From positions 56,601 to 120,600 of the forward strand of contig AZLU01000123.1 of the NCBI GenBank assembly GCA_002224055.1: 64,000 bases of DNA, given 5' to 3'. Source of the stretch: Pezizomycotina sp. ARF18 (lineage: Eukaryota; Ascomycota). The notes below the pieces were generated by a model that made no database searches, was not told the DNA's origin, and saw only the letters and a program-made list of their open reading frames with translations. Position 1 is the first letter of the stretch. Every line of letters begins with the position of its first letter. Below, one piece after another: positions 26,788-39,938 of the stretch. Made by a program: the position numbers and the translations under genes.

Positions 26788-28099
26788 TTGCACACGACAG
26801 AACCCATTTTCACGAATTTCAACCATGTCCACAAACCAGCATCCGCTCCATCGGAACCTACATCGCAAGAAGGCCAAGGTGATAATACGGCGCTCGTAAA
26901 AACATCAACGGAAGTGGCAAAGAAAGATGGAGGGTCTTCCACCGCCGTCGCGATGACGAAGAAGAAGAGACGGCCAGCGAAACCGCAGGTTGATCCGGAG
27001 ACGTACGAACCAGGGAAAATGCCCGTGCAGACAGGCGTGGTCTTCAACATATGGTACAACAAATGGTCGGGAGGCGACAGGGAGGACAAGTACATCAGCA
27101 AGCACCACGCCGAAGGGCGATGCAACGTCGCGAAGGACTCCGGTTATACCAAAGCCGACCGCGTACCCGGATCGTACTTTTGCCTGTTTTTTGCGAGGGA
27201 TTGTGTCCGCACGGCCACCACTGCGAGTACCTGCACCGCTTACCGACCGTTCACGACCTCTTTAACCCGAATATCGATTGTTTCGGTCGTGACAAGCACT
27301 CGGATTACAGGGACGACATGGGTGGCGTCGGTAGCTTTATGAGGCAGAATAGAACGCTGTATATCGGTCGCATTCACGTTACGGATGAGATTGAAGAGAT
27401 CGTTGCTAGGCATTTCGCAGAGTGGGGTCAGATTGAGCGCAGTAAGTCTCAATATTTCTCTTAGAATGATTCCACATTAGTCCGCCTTTTTTTTCTCCGT
27501 TTTACTCTTATTAACACGATGTGACCGGATAGTTCGAGTCCTGAATTCCCGTGGCGTCGCCTTCGTAACCTACGTTAATGAAGCCAACGCACAATTCGCA
27601 AAGGAGGCAATGGCACACCAGTCCCTAGACCACAGCGAGATCCTCAACGTCCGGTGGGCGACGCAAGATCCCAACCCGCTGGCGCAGGCGCGAGACAAGC
27701 GGAGGATCGAAGAGCAAGCCGCGGAGGCGATTCGGAAAGCGTTACCGGCCGAATATATCGCGGAACTAGAGGTAAAGGTCCGACGCGAAGAGGCGGCGGA
27801 AATTGGAGAGTAGCTTCGGTTTGCAAGGTTTCGAAGCGCCGGAGGACGTATGGTACAACCGGGTATTGACGCGGTCAACCCGGCCGGCAGAGCCGGCTAC
27901 GAACAACTGGAAGGCACCGAGCGCGCCGGTTTAATAGAGGGTGGTCAACATCAGGAAGACTCGGGGTTATTAGGGGGGGCGACTCTCGCCGCGCTAAAGC
28001 AATTCAGGAAAAGAACAAAGAGACACCTGGGTTACGGTTGCGGCCGCCGCGCCTGCCGCACCACTCGTCGGTTACGGTAGTGATGATGACAGCGATTAG
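26788..28099 (+). CDS. CWC2: Pre-mRNA splicing factor Cwc2
   Basis: NineTeen-complex RNA-binding protein that contacts U6 snRNA in the active spliceosome. Exon 1 runs to 27441 and exon 2 from 27533. The Torus/CCCH region shows VFNIWYNKWSGGDREDKY, then GSYFCLFFARG, then LCPHGHHCEYLHRLPTVHDL. The last step requires one base missing at about 27198. NRTLYIGRIHVTDEIEEI and SRGVAFVTYVNEANAQFAK form the RRM, joined across the intron in phase 1. The C-terminus has TLAALKQF and ends VGYGSDDDSD at 28099, as in other fungal Cwc2 proteins, again with frame breaks at about 27813 and 28010. The start at 26788 is the first ATG in frame. A second ATG at 26825 is one base out of frame and could be the true start if a base is missing. 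Confidence 0.93.
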
Positions 28100-28420
28100 T
28101 TGCCTTATGTCACGCTCTGTTTCTTTATTATCCTTATATTATTTTGAGATTATACATATAACCTTGCATTGTTGTAATCGTGGGCCATTTAATGCTTTCC
28201 TCCATGGTCTTTTTATTGTTGTTGTTGTTGTTGTTGCGAGCTTTCCTGCTGTCGCTTTTGTAAAATAGATAGAGTTGTTGCAAATTACACGGCTCATGAC
28301 TTAGGAGGTTTTTATGGAATGAAGCATATGGGATTTACAAAATCGCCCCGCTTGTAAGGGGTTCCTTTTGTTTCTGGATGTCTAATATACATTTGGAAAC
28401 CTGAAAGCTTTTCAATTTGA
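28100..28420. other. Convergent spacer CWC2 / ELP3
   Basis: 3' regions of both genes. A (GTT)n run lies at about 28215-28237. No gene seen. Confidence 0.5.
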
Positions 28421-29941
28421 TCATAACATCTTAGACATATATGGCCCATCCAGTGTATATTCCAAATTAGCATAGTACTTTCGTACACCGACGCCGCTTA
28501 TACTGCATTTAGAAATCGGTTAGTGCTGTCATTAGATATTCACAAGATATTGAGGTAAGGGTGAAAAGACGGAACGTACACTGAGATTTTCTCGCTACCA
28601 TGTTCATATTTCGCGATCCTCTCCGCTTCCTCCATGAGGAGTGTTCCGTACCCTTGATGCTGAAACTTCTTCGGATTTCGGGCATGCACGGGCACTGCGC
28701 TTCCGTAAACGTGAAGCTCCCTGACTAAGCTCGTCTGTTGGCCTGTTAGTTCCGGTCGGAACGTCCTGTCTGAACACTTCCTCAACCGCAGTAAGCCGAT
28801 CAAGATATCCTGCTTGGGATCTTCGTATGCTAGGAATGTTTCCCAGCCACCGTTCGCGTGTAGTCTCGCCGTACTAACTCGACCTGGTCCGGCCGCACCT
28901 TATTCTTTATCTCCTGTATACCAACTTCTCTCGTCCGAACGTCACGGCATGTTGTACCAAAATCCTTCATTCTGGCTAGCGCTAGCTCTCGCAGGTTCCC
29001 GTTCTCGACACCTGACGTAACCAGCGGCATTGGAATATCACGCTGGACACGGTATATCCTCGTCCACGGTGGAACAAGTGCCAGTATCCTGGCTACCAGA
29101 TCAATTAAAGCGTTCGGCGTATAATTTCGGTACCGTCCTGTCCGCCATAGCTCGTACAGCCCTGTTCCACGGATCACTAGCGTAGGTATATCTTGAGACC
29201 GTCCGTTCGAAACTCCGGATTCTCAAAGTACTCCCTGAACTGTTCGATATCCCGCTCCATTCCGACGTTGGGTAGATCAGGCATCATGTGCGATACAACT
29301 TTGTACCCGGCATCCTTCGCGAGTTTGAAAGTTTCGCATACGGCTTTCACAGTGTGACCTCGATTTGTATCCCTCGCAACGTCTTCGTACAAGCTCTGCA
29401 CGCCGATTTCCAATCGGGTACAACCGTATCTCAGCATAGAGCTCAAGTGTTGATCCAAGCAGTAATCCGGCCGTGTTTCGATCGTTATCCCGACACACTT
29501 TGTCTCCGAATGTTCAGCCATCCTATCGCAAAGAAAAGCAAAAGGTTAAAACGGTTACGTCCGAAATATTGCTATATTCGAAAAATACTCACTGCACCGC
29601 CTCGTCGACGTTGTCCGTTGTATAACCCGACAACGCATTGTGGAGGCTGCTGATGAACCAATCGCGATACGATTCAGGTAGCGACATGAATGTTCCGCCC
29701 ATTATAATGTATTCCACCTTATCCACACTGTGGCCAAGGGCTCGTAGCTGGTCCACTCTCCCTCTCGCCTGCTCGAAGGGATCATATCGTGCTCGTATAG
29801 CTCGCATACTCGTCGGTTCGTACCCCGTATACGACTGTGTGCTGTATTCAAAGTCCGAGTCCGGCCCGCCAGGACAATAGACGCATATGTTGCCGGTCTA
29901 GTAATCACTAATTAGCTGCGCATATCCTCAAGCGGCTTTCT

Positions 29942-29975
<34 letters not shown>

Positions 29976-30443
29976 GGGTGAGGGCTATCTATACATAAGC
30001 TATATGCGGACACCGGTGAGGTTTGCACATCACGGCGACGACAGCTATCCCGAGCTTGTTCCTAAATAGTTTCCAAAAAAGCTCGTTAGCATATGATACA
30101 AATAAAGGTTCCATCTTATATCCAGTATTCTTTCTTTCCACCGCCATCTTTACGGTCGCCTTACTTATAGGTTCGCTATCAGTTTCGGGACGACATATTT
30201 CTTGTAGTGTTCAGGGACGGCGGCGATGATCGAAGTGAGCGGCGGCAGACTCTTGAGCTTGTGCTTCTTCGCCACCTCCCCACGTAGGGCGTTCAGGTTG
30301 AGGTCCTTCTGTCCGGGTTCGGGCTTCTCGTAGCGCTGTATCAGGATATTCGCCAGCTCTGAGCACGCCTTGAGCGACTTTTCTTGCTCTGTGATCTCAG
30401 CTGGCTGGGAAGCCGCCTTCATCGAGAAGTTTTCCTTTCCCAT
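28421..30443 (-). CDS. ELP3: Elongator catalytic subunit Elp3
   Basis: Radical-SAM/acetyltransferase subunit of Elongator, which makes the wobble-uridine cm5U base in tRNA. Exon 1 (from 30443) gives the N-terminal segment ending YVVPKLIA. The radical-SAM core follows: [14 protein letters not shown], then [19 protein letters not shown], whose cysteines bind the 4Fe-4S cluster. [33 protein letters not shown] and [20 protein letters not shown] continue the core. The GNAT domain shows [16 protein letters not shown] and the acetyl-CoA loop [16 protein letters not shown]. The last exon, [16 protein letters not shown], ends at 28421. At least four introns are visible. Single-base breaks occur, for instance at about 30170 and 28850. 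Length and order are normal for Elp3. Confidence 0.95.
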
Positions 30444-31690
30444 TCTGCCAAAAAAAAAAAAAAAAAGTTCCCAGCTCTTGAAGAATCGCTTTTAAATAGT
30501 TGATCTAAGGGGACCAGAGTCTTTATTAGTCTACTATTTATATTTCGCGACCTTGATACGTTGACTGTATAATTCGAATGGGATTTCACGAGGTAAGAGT
30601 CGATGGAGATTTTAATAATAGAACCGTCCTTAGCTTTATCATTGAGGCGAGAATTGTTTTTCTTTGTTTAAGCTTTTCTTTTTGTCTTCACCAAAAAATA
30701 ACTGTGCCGCAGAGTGCCGCACACCCGGTATTTCCCTCTAACACGCTGCCGCAACCATGCGACAGCTATAACGAGAAGCTTGTTGGTCTTGATTTCATCT
30801 TGCTTACTAGGTAAATATGTTGATCCTGTATCTCATTTGCTCCTAGGACCTTTTTCGATACTTTATCTTCTCCCTTTCTTTTATAAGGTCTGACAGTTGA
30901 AGCACAAATATTACATTGATCTTGAGAAGGTATCCACATGTGAAAGGAGAGGCATCCTGAATCAAGGCTATACGCTGTATGTACTGTCTCGCTCCGGTAG
31001 ACACATCCATGCAACTGGGATGCGGTACAGCATTGGCGAGACCATGTCGACCGTTTTCGGCCGTCTGGCTTCAGCATGTTTATATGTCCGCTAAGCCCTG
31101 AGCCTTTTCGCTTTAGAGCGCTTCGTACCCTCTGATAACTCCAAAATAGCCGCTTTCTGAGATATCAAATGGTAGGATTAATCGACGAAAATTATATCGT
31201 GATTATATGCAAGCTTCGTCTCTCAGTAGAGCTTCTCGTTGTATGCCACATATAACAGGAAAGAACGCCGCACCCTTTCGGAGGTTGTAACATGTGGGAG
31301 CTGGAAAAACTGGGCAGGAAAACGAGAAATTTAAGCGAAACCAGGACCGCCGCACATACGACGTAATTTTGCTCCTGAAACGCTTTTGCGCAGACGGAGA
31401 ATTTATTTTTGAGGCAGTTGGAAGGGAAGGTAGTTCGCTCGCTTTGTGTAGTTATTTTTGAAGGCTTATTATTATTATTATTCTTATTATTTATTTCCTG
31501 TTCTTTTTAAGTTTTCATCATCATCATCATTATCATCATCATCACCTCTTCATGATCGTCCACAATCCCTTTTAGTCACGACTCGTTCTTATACTCTCCT
31601 TGCCCCCCCCTTTTATATATATATATTGTCCTTCCACGAAATATTTTGAAGCCGCCGGTGATGGCAATTGCGGCTTGATAAAAATACAGA
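30444..31690. other. Divergent intergenic region ELP3 / YPK9
   Basis: About 1.25 kb. A15 lies just upstream of ELP3, and a (TCA)n run at 31516-31544 precedes YPK9. Frames at 30578-31100 on both strands show splice-like junctions but give no protein I recognise. The region may hide a small intron-rich gene, but I cannot support one. Confidence 0.4.
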
Positions 31691-34600
31691 ATGGCTTCAG
31701 AGGTGGGTCCCTTTGATCAACCAAGGCCAGGGCCCCGCCCTCGTGCCGAATCGAACGTTTCCGATGCCGCGAGCTTCTACTCCCACGCCGATGGCGCCGA
31801 GATGGCCAGCGAGGATGTGTTCAGCGGGCCGGTCTCCGAAAGCGTACCGACAAGCAGGTCTTCTTTTGCTCATCGCCGGCGTTCGAGGGCGGATTCGACA
31901 ACCAGTTTTACCTTTTTCCAGAACGAAGAGGCGGACGATTGGCTAGCCGAGGACCAGGCCCTGATCGATGACGATAATGGGGATGAATTCGGCTTCGCTT
32001 TCCCGTCCGACGACCTCGAGGCTGCCCCAACACCCCAACAAGGAGACCTAGCAGGCCGAGGCGCGATAGCTCCCCTCTCCTGCGCAGAGACACACGCGAC
32101 TCGGCAGAGGACCTTTGTTAGAGCGACATGACACCTCTGCGACGGACAGAGGCATGGCGGGGAAGGGAAGAGGACGGCGCAGAAAATTTACATTATGACA
32201 GAGGACCTCAAAATTGCGGTTGGCGGATACAAGACAGCACCGTTTGGTTATTTTATCATGGTAGCCATCTCCGTAATGACCTTAGGGCTCGGGTATCTCG
32301 TCCTCAGATGGCTCCCGAAGTGGAGGGTGCGGCTCATTGGGAAAACTGCGCCTCTCATGTCGTGCGACTGGGTAGCAATTGAGGTAAGGCTATTTATCCA
32401 ATCCCGAAAAGGCGCATAAATATAGGGCACAATATTTGGGGGAATTACCACCTTTGATACTAACCATATCGGCGTCCCAATTAGAACGAATGGGGCGAAT
32501 TTAGTGTTCACGAAATTAAGAAGCGCCGATACGGACAGTGCCTTTCCACAATCTTCGGCGCGCCGTCCGAGAAAACAACGGCAATCGCGATGGATCTCGA
32601 AGAGGATGACGATCCGTCATAACAAGCCTGAGGTGCCTGGATTATAGATATATTCGATTTTGTTATCACCCGCTTATGGACAAGTTCCTCTTGAATAACA
32701 AATGGAAGGATCCAGACTGGCACGATGTGAGAACCATCCGCCAAGGTGTAAATGGCGATCAGAAAGAACAAAGGAGCCTTGTTTTTGGGGATAATCTCAT
32801 CGATATCGAGGAAAAGACCATGATTCAACTTTTGATCGACGAGGTATTTAAAGCTTCAACATTCTACATCCTCGAAATAACAAGAAGAATAGGACATTGA
32901 CTTACCTTTACGCAGGCGTTTCATCCGTTTTTACGTCTTCCAAATAGCGAGTTTAATATTATGGTCGATGGACGAATATTATTACTACGCCGCATGCATT
33001 TTCTTCATCTCCCTCGTCAGTATTACGAGCACTTTGATAGAAACCAAGACTACGATGCGCAGGTTGCGGAAATCTCGAAGTTTGTCTGCGACGTACGCGT
33101 CCTACGCAGTGGCTTCTGGCGTTACGTCTCTTCGAGTGACCTTGTCCCGGGGGACATATACGAAGTGACCGATCCGTCGCTCACGCTGTTTCCCTGCGAT
33201 AGCTTACTCCTATCGGGAGACTGCATTGTTAACGAAAGCATGTGACGGGCGAGTCTGTGCCCGTTTCTAAAGTCCCTTGTACTGATGAGCGCTGCAGCTT
33301 CTCGACCTTGGTGCTGCCTCTGTGCTTCCCGCTATTACGAAGCATTTCTTTTCAGCGGAACAAAGATAGTCAGAGCTAGGCGCCCCAGGACGGAATCGAT
33401 GAAGAAGCTGTCGCTCTTGCAATGGTCGTTCGTACTGGATTCAACACTACGAAGGGTGCTCTGGTCCGTAGTATGCTCTTCCCGAAACCGTCTGGATTTA
33501 AATTTACCGGGACAGTTTTACTATATATCCGTGATGGCTGGCATTGCGGCGCTAGGGTTTATATCTTCAGTCATCAATTTTATTGAACTCGGAATGGCTT
33601 GGCATCTCATCGTGGTGAGGGCGTTGGATTGATCACTATATGGTACCGCCAGCACTCCCTGCCACTTTGACAATTGGAACAAATTTCGCTCTTTCACGAC
33701 TCAAAAAGAAGCAGATCTTCTGCATCAGTCCGAACAGGGTCAATGTTGGTGGAAAGCTTGATGTTATATGCTTCGATAAGACTGGGACTCTGACAGAGGA
33801 CGGTTTGGATATCTTGGGCGTGCGAGTCGTAGATCGGCCAACAAGAAGTTTACGGACCTCTTGAGTAATGCGGACGAACTTTACCTATAAAATTCTTGGA
33901 AAATGGGTCTGCCGAAGATTACTCGACGAACAAAGCTGTTCTCCAAACGATGACTACTTGCATTCGCTTCGGGTTGTTGATGGCGAGATCCTTGGAGATC
34001 CGCTGGATATAAAGATGTTCGAATTTACTGGCTGGACTTACGAGGAAGGCGACTCGAGCAATAGTTCACTCAGAAGAGAAAGCCAGGATGGTCTCAAGCC
34101 CAGACCAATGCATTATCGCCACCAGTCGTACGACCTCCACGCCAAAAGATGAATGGCGGGATACCGATCATCAATTCGAGCTTGGAATTTTCAAGTCTTC
34201 GAATTCGTTTCTCACCTGCGACGAACAAGTGTCATCGTCAAGCAATTCGGCGCCACTGGAGGGGACATCTACGTGAAGGGAGCACCAGAATGCATGCGGG
34301 AGATTTGCAAAGCTGAAAGCTGTAAGTTGTTGGATCGCCAGAAGTAGACTTTTGACATCGGAGCAAGAGCTGACAGGCTGATCAATTCATAGTCCCGGAT
34401 GACTACGACGATATTTTAGCATACTATACCCATCGAGGCTACCGTGTAATTGTTGCGCGAGCAAGCACATTCCAAAACTCAGTTGGGTTCGGCTCAGAAG
34501 ATGAAGCGGACTGATGCTGAGAAGGACCTGACGTTCTCCGGATTCATCGTATTTGAGAACAAGTTGAAGCCTAGCACCGCAGGTGTGATACAAGAGCTTA

Positions 34601-36409
34601 AAGATGCCAATCTGAGGAAAGTTATGTGCACAGGCGACAACATCCTCACCGCCATTAGCGTAGCAAGAGAATGTGGTCTCATCGAAAAAAGCGCGCACGT
34701 CTTTGTACCTCATTTTGCCGAAGGTATGTACTCGTCAGGATTTCATTGTGTCTTTGTTCTATAAAAAGATAGAAATAATTTCAGTTTTCTTAACATTATG
34801 AACACGGTTGCTTAGGCGACTTCCGGTCTGCAGAAGCTCGTCTTGCCTGGGAAAGTATAGATATCGGATGTTTACGCTCGATGAGAAGACATTAACGGTA
34901 TGTACCTATTATAACGCCATTATATAATTCTGTACTAATCGGCTTTGATTAGCCTCAACCCGCACCGGCAGACGCGGACCTGTCGCTCCCGTTCGATATC
35001 ATGGATATGAAAAACTTACTCGCTAGCTATCAGTGGAGAAGTGTTCCGCTGATGGTTGACTTTGCCCCAAAACCGATACTTCACAAAGTAAGTCGCAAAT
35101 GCCCATCCAAAGTGAATACTTTGTAGCCCTTCTTTACTAAACTATATCATTCGAAGATGCTGGTTTCCTGCCAAGTGTTTGCAAGAATGTCGCCTGATGA
35201 AAAGCACGAACTTGTGGAGAAGCTTCAGAGCATTGACTATATTGTCGGTTCTGCGGAGATGGTGCGAATGATTGCGGTGCTCTGAAGGCAGCGGATGTCG
35301 GAATATCTCTGTCAGAAGCCGAAGCTTCAGTCGCTGCCCCCTTCACTAGTAGAGTGTTCGAAATCTCATGTGTGCACAGGTTATTAAGTAAGTCACTTAC
35401 TGGACGCACAATTATCTATCTTTATTTATCGGAATCGAAGCTAAATAAGATACACCCCCGCAGGGAAGGGAGAGCATCTTTAGTCACCAGCTTCAGCTGC
35501 TTCAAGTACATGAGCTTGTACTCCGCCATCCAGTTCATCTCCGTCAGTATCCTTTATAAATCTGGTTCTAATCTGGGAGATTTCCAAGTAAGTGTACCTC
35601 AACGCGCCAAACAGGCTGCAGCGTGTACTAATCAATTGTAATCCAGTTCTTATTTATTGACCTAATGCTATCTGCCAATTGCTGTCTTCAGTAAGTCCAT
35701 CTTCCACCTTTTGATCTTCTCGTAATCTTGAACCGCTGCTAATGGAACCTTCCAATCAAAACAGTGGGTTGGAGCGGTCCTTTCCCTGTTATGTCCCAGA
35801 AACGGCCGACGGCCAGTTTAGTGTCCAGAAAAGTGTTGACGCCGCTATTGGGCCAAATTGCATATGCCTTGGCATTCAATTACTCGTATACGAGCTCGTT
35901 CAGCGGCAAAGCTGGTATATGCCACCTGTTCTGGACAAAGAGGAATCGAACATTATCAACTCGCAAAATACTAGTCTTTCTTAATATCTTGCTACCAGTA
36001 TATCCTGGCCGGTGTCGTCCTGAGCGTTGGGCCGCCGTACCGCCAACCAATGTTGCAAAACTGTAAGGACCATACTACCCAAACCTGATGTATTCTTTAT
36101 TAAGGTGGAAGCTTGATTATCTAACTCCTCTTTCATTCTGTAGTCCCGTACGTGGTAACGACAACGGTTGCCTTGATGTAGTGACCTGCCTCCTCGCGAT
36201 ACCTTCAAGTGGCTCCAAAGCTTCATGCAGCTCACATACATGTCTGCAGACTTCAAGGTCTTGCTCGTCGTCATTGCTACTGGCGGTTTCATTATCTCCT
36301 GGTTCTCCGAGAAGAGGATCCTTCCGGCCTCGCAGCTCTGATAGGTGCAGCAAAGCGAAGGCTACAGCGGGAAAGAGTAAAAAGAGGAAGGAATATAAAT
36401 TATAGATGA
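31691..36409 (+). CDS. YPK9: P5B-type ATPase (Ypk9/ATP13A2 family)
   Basis: A vacuolar/lysosomal P5B ATPase; the family exports polyamines from the organelle. It starts [20 protein letters not shown], with an acidic Ser-rich N-terminus and then membrane segments. Key motifs: [20 protein letters not shown]; SILYxxDE-type segment [32 protein letters not shown] joined to [25 protein letters not shown] (PPALP marks P5B rather than P5A); and the phosphorylation site [17 protein letters not shown] (about 33770). [16 protein letters not shown] and a GDGAND-like region before [19 protein letters not shown] follow. The C-terminal membrane segments lead to [17 protein letters not shown], with TGA at 36407. 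Introns and many one-base breaks interleave, for example at 33243, 33860 and 35250. I treat it as one gene. Confidence 0.9.
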
Positions 36410-37020
36410 AAGTTTGAGAATTAAAGACGTATAGAAAAAGCGATATAGACCATGATTCGAAAGCAATATTCCGCAAATTTGTTGAAGACATTTCTTCTCA
36501 TTGTTAGACTAGAAAAGAAAGAAAAGAAAAGGGAGAAGGGGAGGTTTGTAATAGTACGATATTAGTAGCATGTTGCATATAGGATATCCTTTACATGTAT
36601 ATATATCATGTCAAGCATAGGAAATATGCGATTTTCTTCATATTCAACGCATTGATTTATCTATAGATTTAAACTTTAGTAAGCTGACGATGAATCGTAG
36701 CGTTTTCTTGGGGAAAGAAGTCGTAACACTGGCACTTGGCGCTGGTTAGGTCCTCAGACCAGCCAGATGTGAAGTCACAAAATATACCATCCATCCATCA
36801 GCCTTATAAGTAGTAACAAAGATCGCTCATTGAATTGTAGATGACGAGAGATACTACTCTCTTTAGGTGCACTGCTCAAGAGGATGGGGAGATAACGAGA
36901 TAACAATTCACGCAGCCTAAAAGAAAACTCGGAAAAGCACCATTGTTCGGTGGATATATACACATGCATGTCGGAAATGGAAACAGAAATAAAGCATCGA
37001 AGAAGAAAGATTTGCTAATA
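36410..37020. other. Convergent spacer YPK9 / NDUFB2-like
   Basis: AT-rich 3' regions of both neighbours. A purine-rich block lies at 36509-36545. A 64-residue frame on the minus strand is not recognisable and overlaps the presumed 3' UTR. Confidence 0.45.
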
Positions 37021-37368
37021 TCAATGGTCCACGGGTGTTTAAGTCCTATTCAATTCCACGAATTAGCGATTGGTGGTTCGGGAGACCCCAGTCATAGGTT
37101 CAAAGAGGAAGACACGTACCCAGAAATACCGCTCCGTCCTTCTTCGCACGATACATTAACTGTCCCGTTGGGCAAAATAGCGTTAGCGTATCTCCTTATG
37201 AAACCGGTTGCCATTCCACCATTGCTAGGTGTTTTTAAGTGACGATTCTTCATTTTTTTGAAGTAGTCTGAAAGGGATGACGTACGAAGAACCACATCGA
37301 CGCTCCTAGAATTTTGGCGAGTACCGGTACAGCGGCCTTGCGGGATGGACGACGACCGGGTGCGCCAT
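37021..37368 (-). CDS. Putative complex I subunit, NDUFB2-like
   Basis: A very small gene of three exons: 37368-37286, 37159-37120 and 37045-37021. It would encode about 50 residues: a short N-terminus beginning MAHPVVVHPARPLY, a hydrophobic AKILGASMWFF, LMYRAKKDGAVFLG and LKHPW followed by D-H-stop. The hydrophobic stretch, then YRAKxDG, then a terminal HPW, matches what I remember of the fungal NDUFB2-like mitochondrial complex I accessory subunit. Exon junctions keep phase (TTC|gtacgt, CTGG|gtacgt). Two single-base losses are needed, one before AKILG at about 37312 and one after HPW at about 37029. It would be a single-pass inner-membrane protein. The homology is from memory and the protein is short, so this is moderate confidence. 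Confidence 0.6.
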
Positions 37369-38086
37369 TGTTCGAAGAGGAGAGAGAGGGAGAGTCAAAT
37401 AGTTTCCCTTGTCGTGGTTCTTTGCTACAAGCGACACCTTTTCCCTATTGCTATTTTTTAGCATCCTCTTGTCCGTATTCTGACCACCTGAGGAGTCACA
37501 TTTGACTCACGACTGATCTCTGACAAGTATTCTATATACAAGTTGACAGGGGTTAATGTACGTCGGTGATCGAGCTAAGGTCTTGGTTCGAACGGGAAGG
37601 AACTCGATGATGGTGGTTCGTGATGTTGTTTTTCTTGTAGTTTGTTCCAGGATTCTAGAAAAACTGAAAGGATGAGGATTATTGTCGGGAGTACTTCGGG
37701 GAGGAGGCGGAAGTGGAACCCTAAAATAATAGAAAATAAATTGAATTTAAAAAAATAAAATAAAATAAATAAATAAAATAAATAAAAATAAAGAGAGAGA
37801 ACGCGGCGGCAGAGCTTTAGTGAGGCGAGATGGCTCGGGGTGATTCACACGGCACCAGAATGCAACAACCGGAGCTGGAGCAATCAGAGGTCCCTCACTA
37901 TAAAAAAAAAAAACATCTACCTCTTCAACCCAGAATATATACTTACGTAGGTATATATAGTTTCACACGATTATCATAACATCCCTCATATACTTTTCCA
38001 TCGAGCTAAGATCTGTTTACTCTTCGCTAAAGCGACCCATAAAAACGAATAGGAAAGGTCCGGGAGAGAAGAAAAAAGCTACAGTT
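37369..38086. other. Divergent intergenic spacer
   Basis: Promoters of the NDUFB2-like gene (minus) and the seryl-tRNA synthetase gene (plus). AT-rich AAATA-type repeats lie at 37740-37790, with A12 near 37900. No gene seen. Confidence 0.5.
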
Positions 38087-39938
38087 ATGCTAGACGTTAT
38101 CTCTTTCCTTAATGTTAGCCCTCGATCCTCTTTCTTGCAAACATTGCGGAAATTGTATTATCAGAATTCAATATCTAATGTAATATTCTTCGATATCGGT
38201 AGGACAAAGGCGGAGACGCCGAGGCTGTCCGCGAGTCCCAGCGAAGCGTTACCAGCCGTAGAAGTCGTAGACGAAATCATCAGTCTGCACGAGGAATCAA
38301 GAAAGGTGAATGGATATTAGAAGCGCATTATCTTCCCTCATTTTCCCTCAATCTCTTTTTTAACTAGACAGAATAATTGCTAATGTAATTGAGAGTAAAG
38401 CAACATACAACGTCGACCAGCAAAACCGCGAGATCAATGCTGCAATCAAAGAAATTGGAGCTAGAAAGAAGCAGGTACGAAACACCACTTAAGAAGCTTC
38501 GCTCCAGTCATTCGAGCTTTAAGTGGTTGGAAATGAAGCTGATCATAGCCTCTACTATAATTTAGGACAGAAGGCGGACGTCGCCGACTTGATGGCCAAG
38601 AAGAAGGAGCTGGAGAACCAAAAAAAGGACCTGCTTACCATAGCCACCGAGAAGCAAGCTGCACTGCATACAAAGCTGATGACAATCGTAACCTCGTTCA
38701 TAATTCTGTACCCGTGAGCGATAACGAGGTATGTAGAAAGCTCTTGCGTGTCGTTTCCAAGCCTTCCGGAAGTATTTCGTAATGTTAAAGATTACTTTTC
38801 TGCACAGGACAACAACGGCTCTTATTCGCGATTGGGCTCCCGAAGGTGTCAAGGTCGAGCAGAAGCAATGCTTGTCGCATCATGAAGTTTTAGCGCGTCT
38901 GGATGGATATGAGCCGAACGTGGTGCAAAGATTGTCGGACACCGAGGCTACTTCCTCAAAAGATGGGAGTCTACCTCAACCAAGCACTTATAAATTACGG
39001 TCTAGAATTCCTAGAGCAGAATGGGTACACGCCAATCCAAACGCCGCAGTTTATGAACAAGGACTACATGGCAAAAACGGCCCAGCTGGAGCAGTTTGAC
39101 GAAGAGCTTTACAAGGTTTTGGACGGGAAGGATGAGAAGTACCTGATTGCTACCTCTGAGCAACCGATCTCTGCCCTTCACGCAGATGAGTGGTTGAATA
39201 AGCAAGACCTCCCGAAGAGATATGCGGGATTCTCCACCTGCTACCGCCGGGAAGTGGATCTCACGGGAAGGATGCCTGGGGAATCTACAGGGTCCATCAG
39301 TTCGAGAAAGTGGAGCAGTTTGTCCTATGCGAGCCCGAACAGTCTGGGATGAGTTCGACAAGATGATTAGCTACGCCGAAAAATTCTACCAGTCTGAAGA
39401 TACCCTACCGCGTCGTTGCGATCGTTTCCGGTGCTCTCAACAACGCTGCATCTAAAAAGTTCGACCTGGAAGCCTGGTTCCCGTTCCAGGAGAGTACAAA
39501 GAGCTTGTCTCCTGCTCTAATTGCACGGATTACCAATCTCGAAACCTGGAAATCCGCTTTGGTGCTAAGACTGCGACAGACACAACGAAGAAGTACGTTC
39601 ACTGCCTAAACTGTACACTCTCCGCGACCGAGAGAGCGATGTGCTGTGTTTTAGAAAACTACCAGACGAAGAGGTACGTTCATTTCCCCATGTTACACGA
39701 CAGAGATATCAAATACGTCGCCTTTTACCCTCTATGTACTCACTACTCTTGTTACTCTTTCGATAATCTTCATCTGACTTATGGACATATTTAGGGCCTA
39801 AATGTTCCTGAAGTTCTAAGGAAGTATATTCCCGGCCAGCCCGAGTTCATTCCCTTCACGAAAGAACTTCCAAAGGACTCCACTTCTAACAAGAAGCAGA
39901 CCAAAGTTATCTCTGGCAAGGGGGCTCCAGAGAAATGA
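38087..39938 (+). CDS. SES1: Cytosolic seryl-tRNA synthetase
   Basis: Charges tRNA-Ser with serine; class II synthetase. A 27-nt first exon (MLDVISFLN) is followed by 38203 onward, [14 protein letters not shown], the conserved N-terminus. The coiled-coil arm includes [17 protein letters not shown] and [18 protein letters not shown]. The catalytic domain has [32 protein letters not shown] and motif 2 [33 protein letters not shown] lies in another frame. Motif 3 region is [19 protein letters not shown], then [20 protein letters not shown]. The C-terminus ends GKGAPEK at 39938. One-base losses include about 38245, the G run at 39278-39281 and about 39345. All catalytic motifs are present. Confidence 0.95.

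Noticed and set aside
30578-31094. Possible small intron-rich gene on either strand between ELP3 and YPK9 (MGFHE|gtaaga ... cag|AGTGCC on plus; a 103-residue frame on minus)
   Set aside because: Splice-like signals exist but no joined product resembles a protein I know, and the frame closes soon after the third putative exon.
31691-36409. YPK9 as a pseudogene because of its many stops
   Set aside because: All catalytic motifs are conserved and the breaks are single-base indels of the same kind seen in essential genes nearby.
36775-36969. 64-residue minus-strand frame downstream of the NDUFB2-like gene
   Set aside because: Lies in the presumed 3' UTR with no recognisable similarity.
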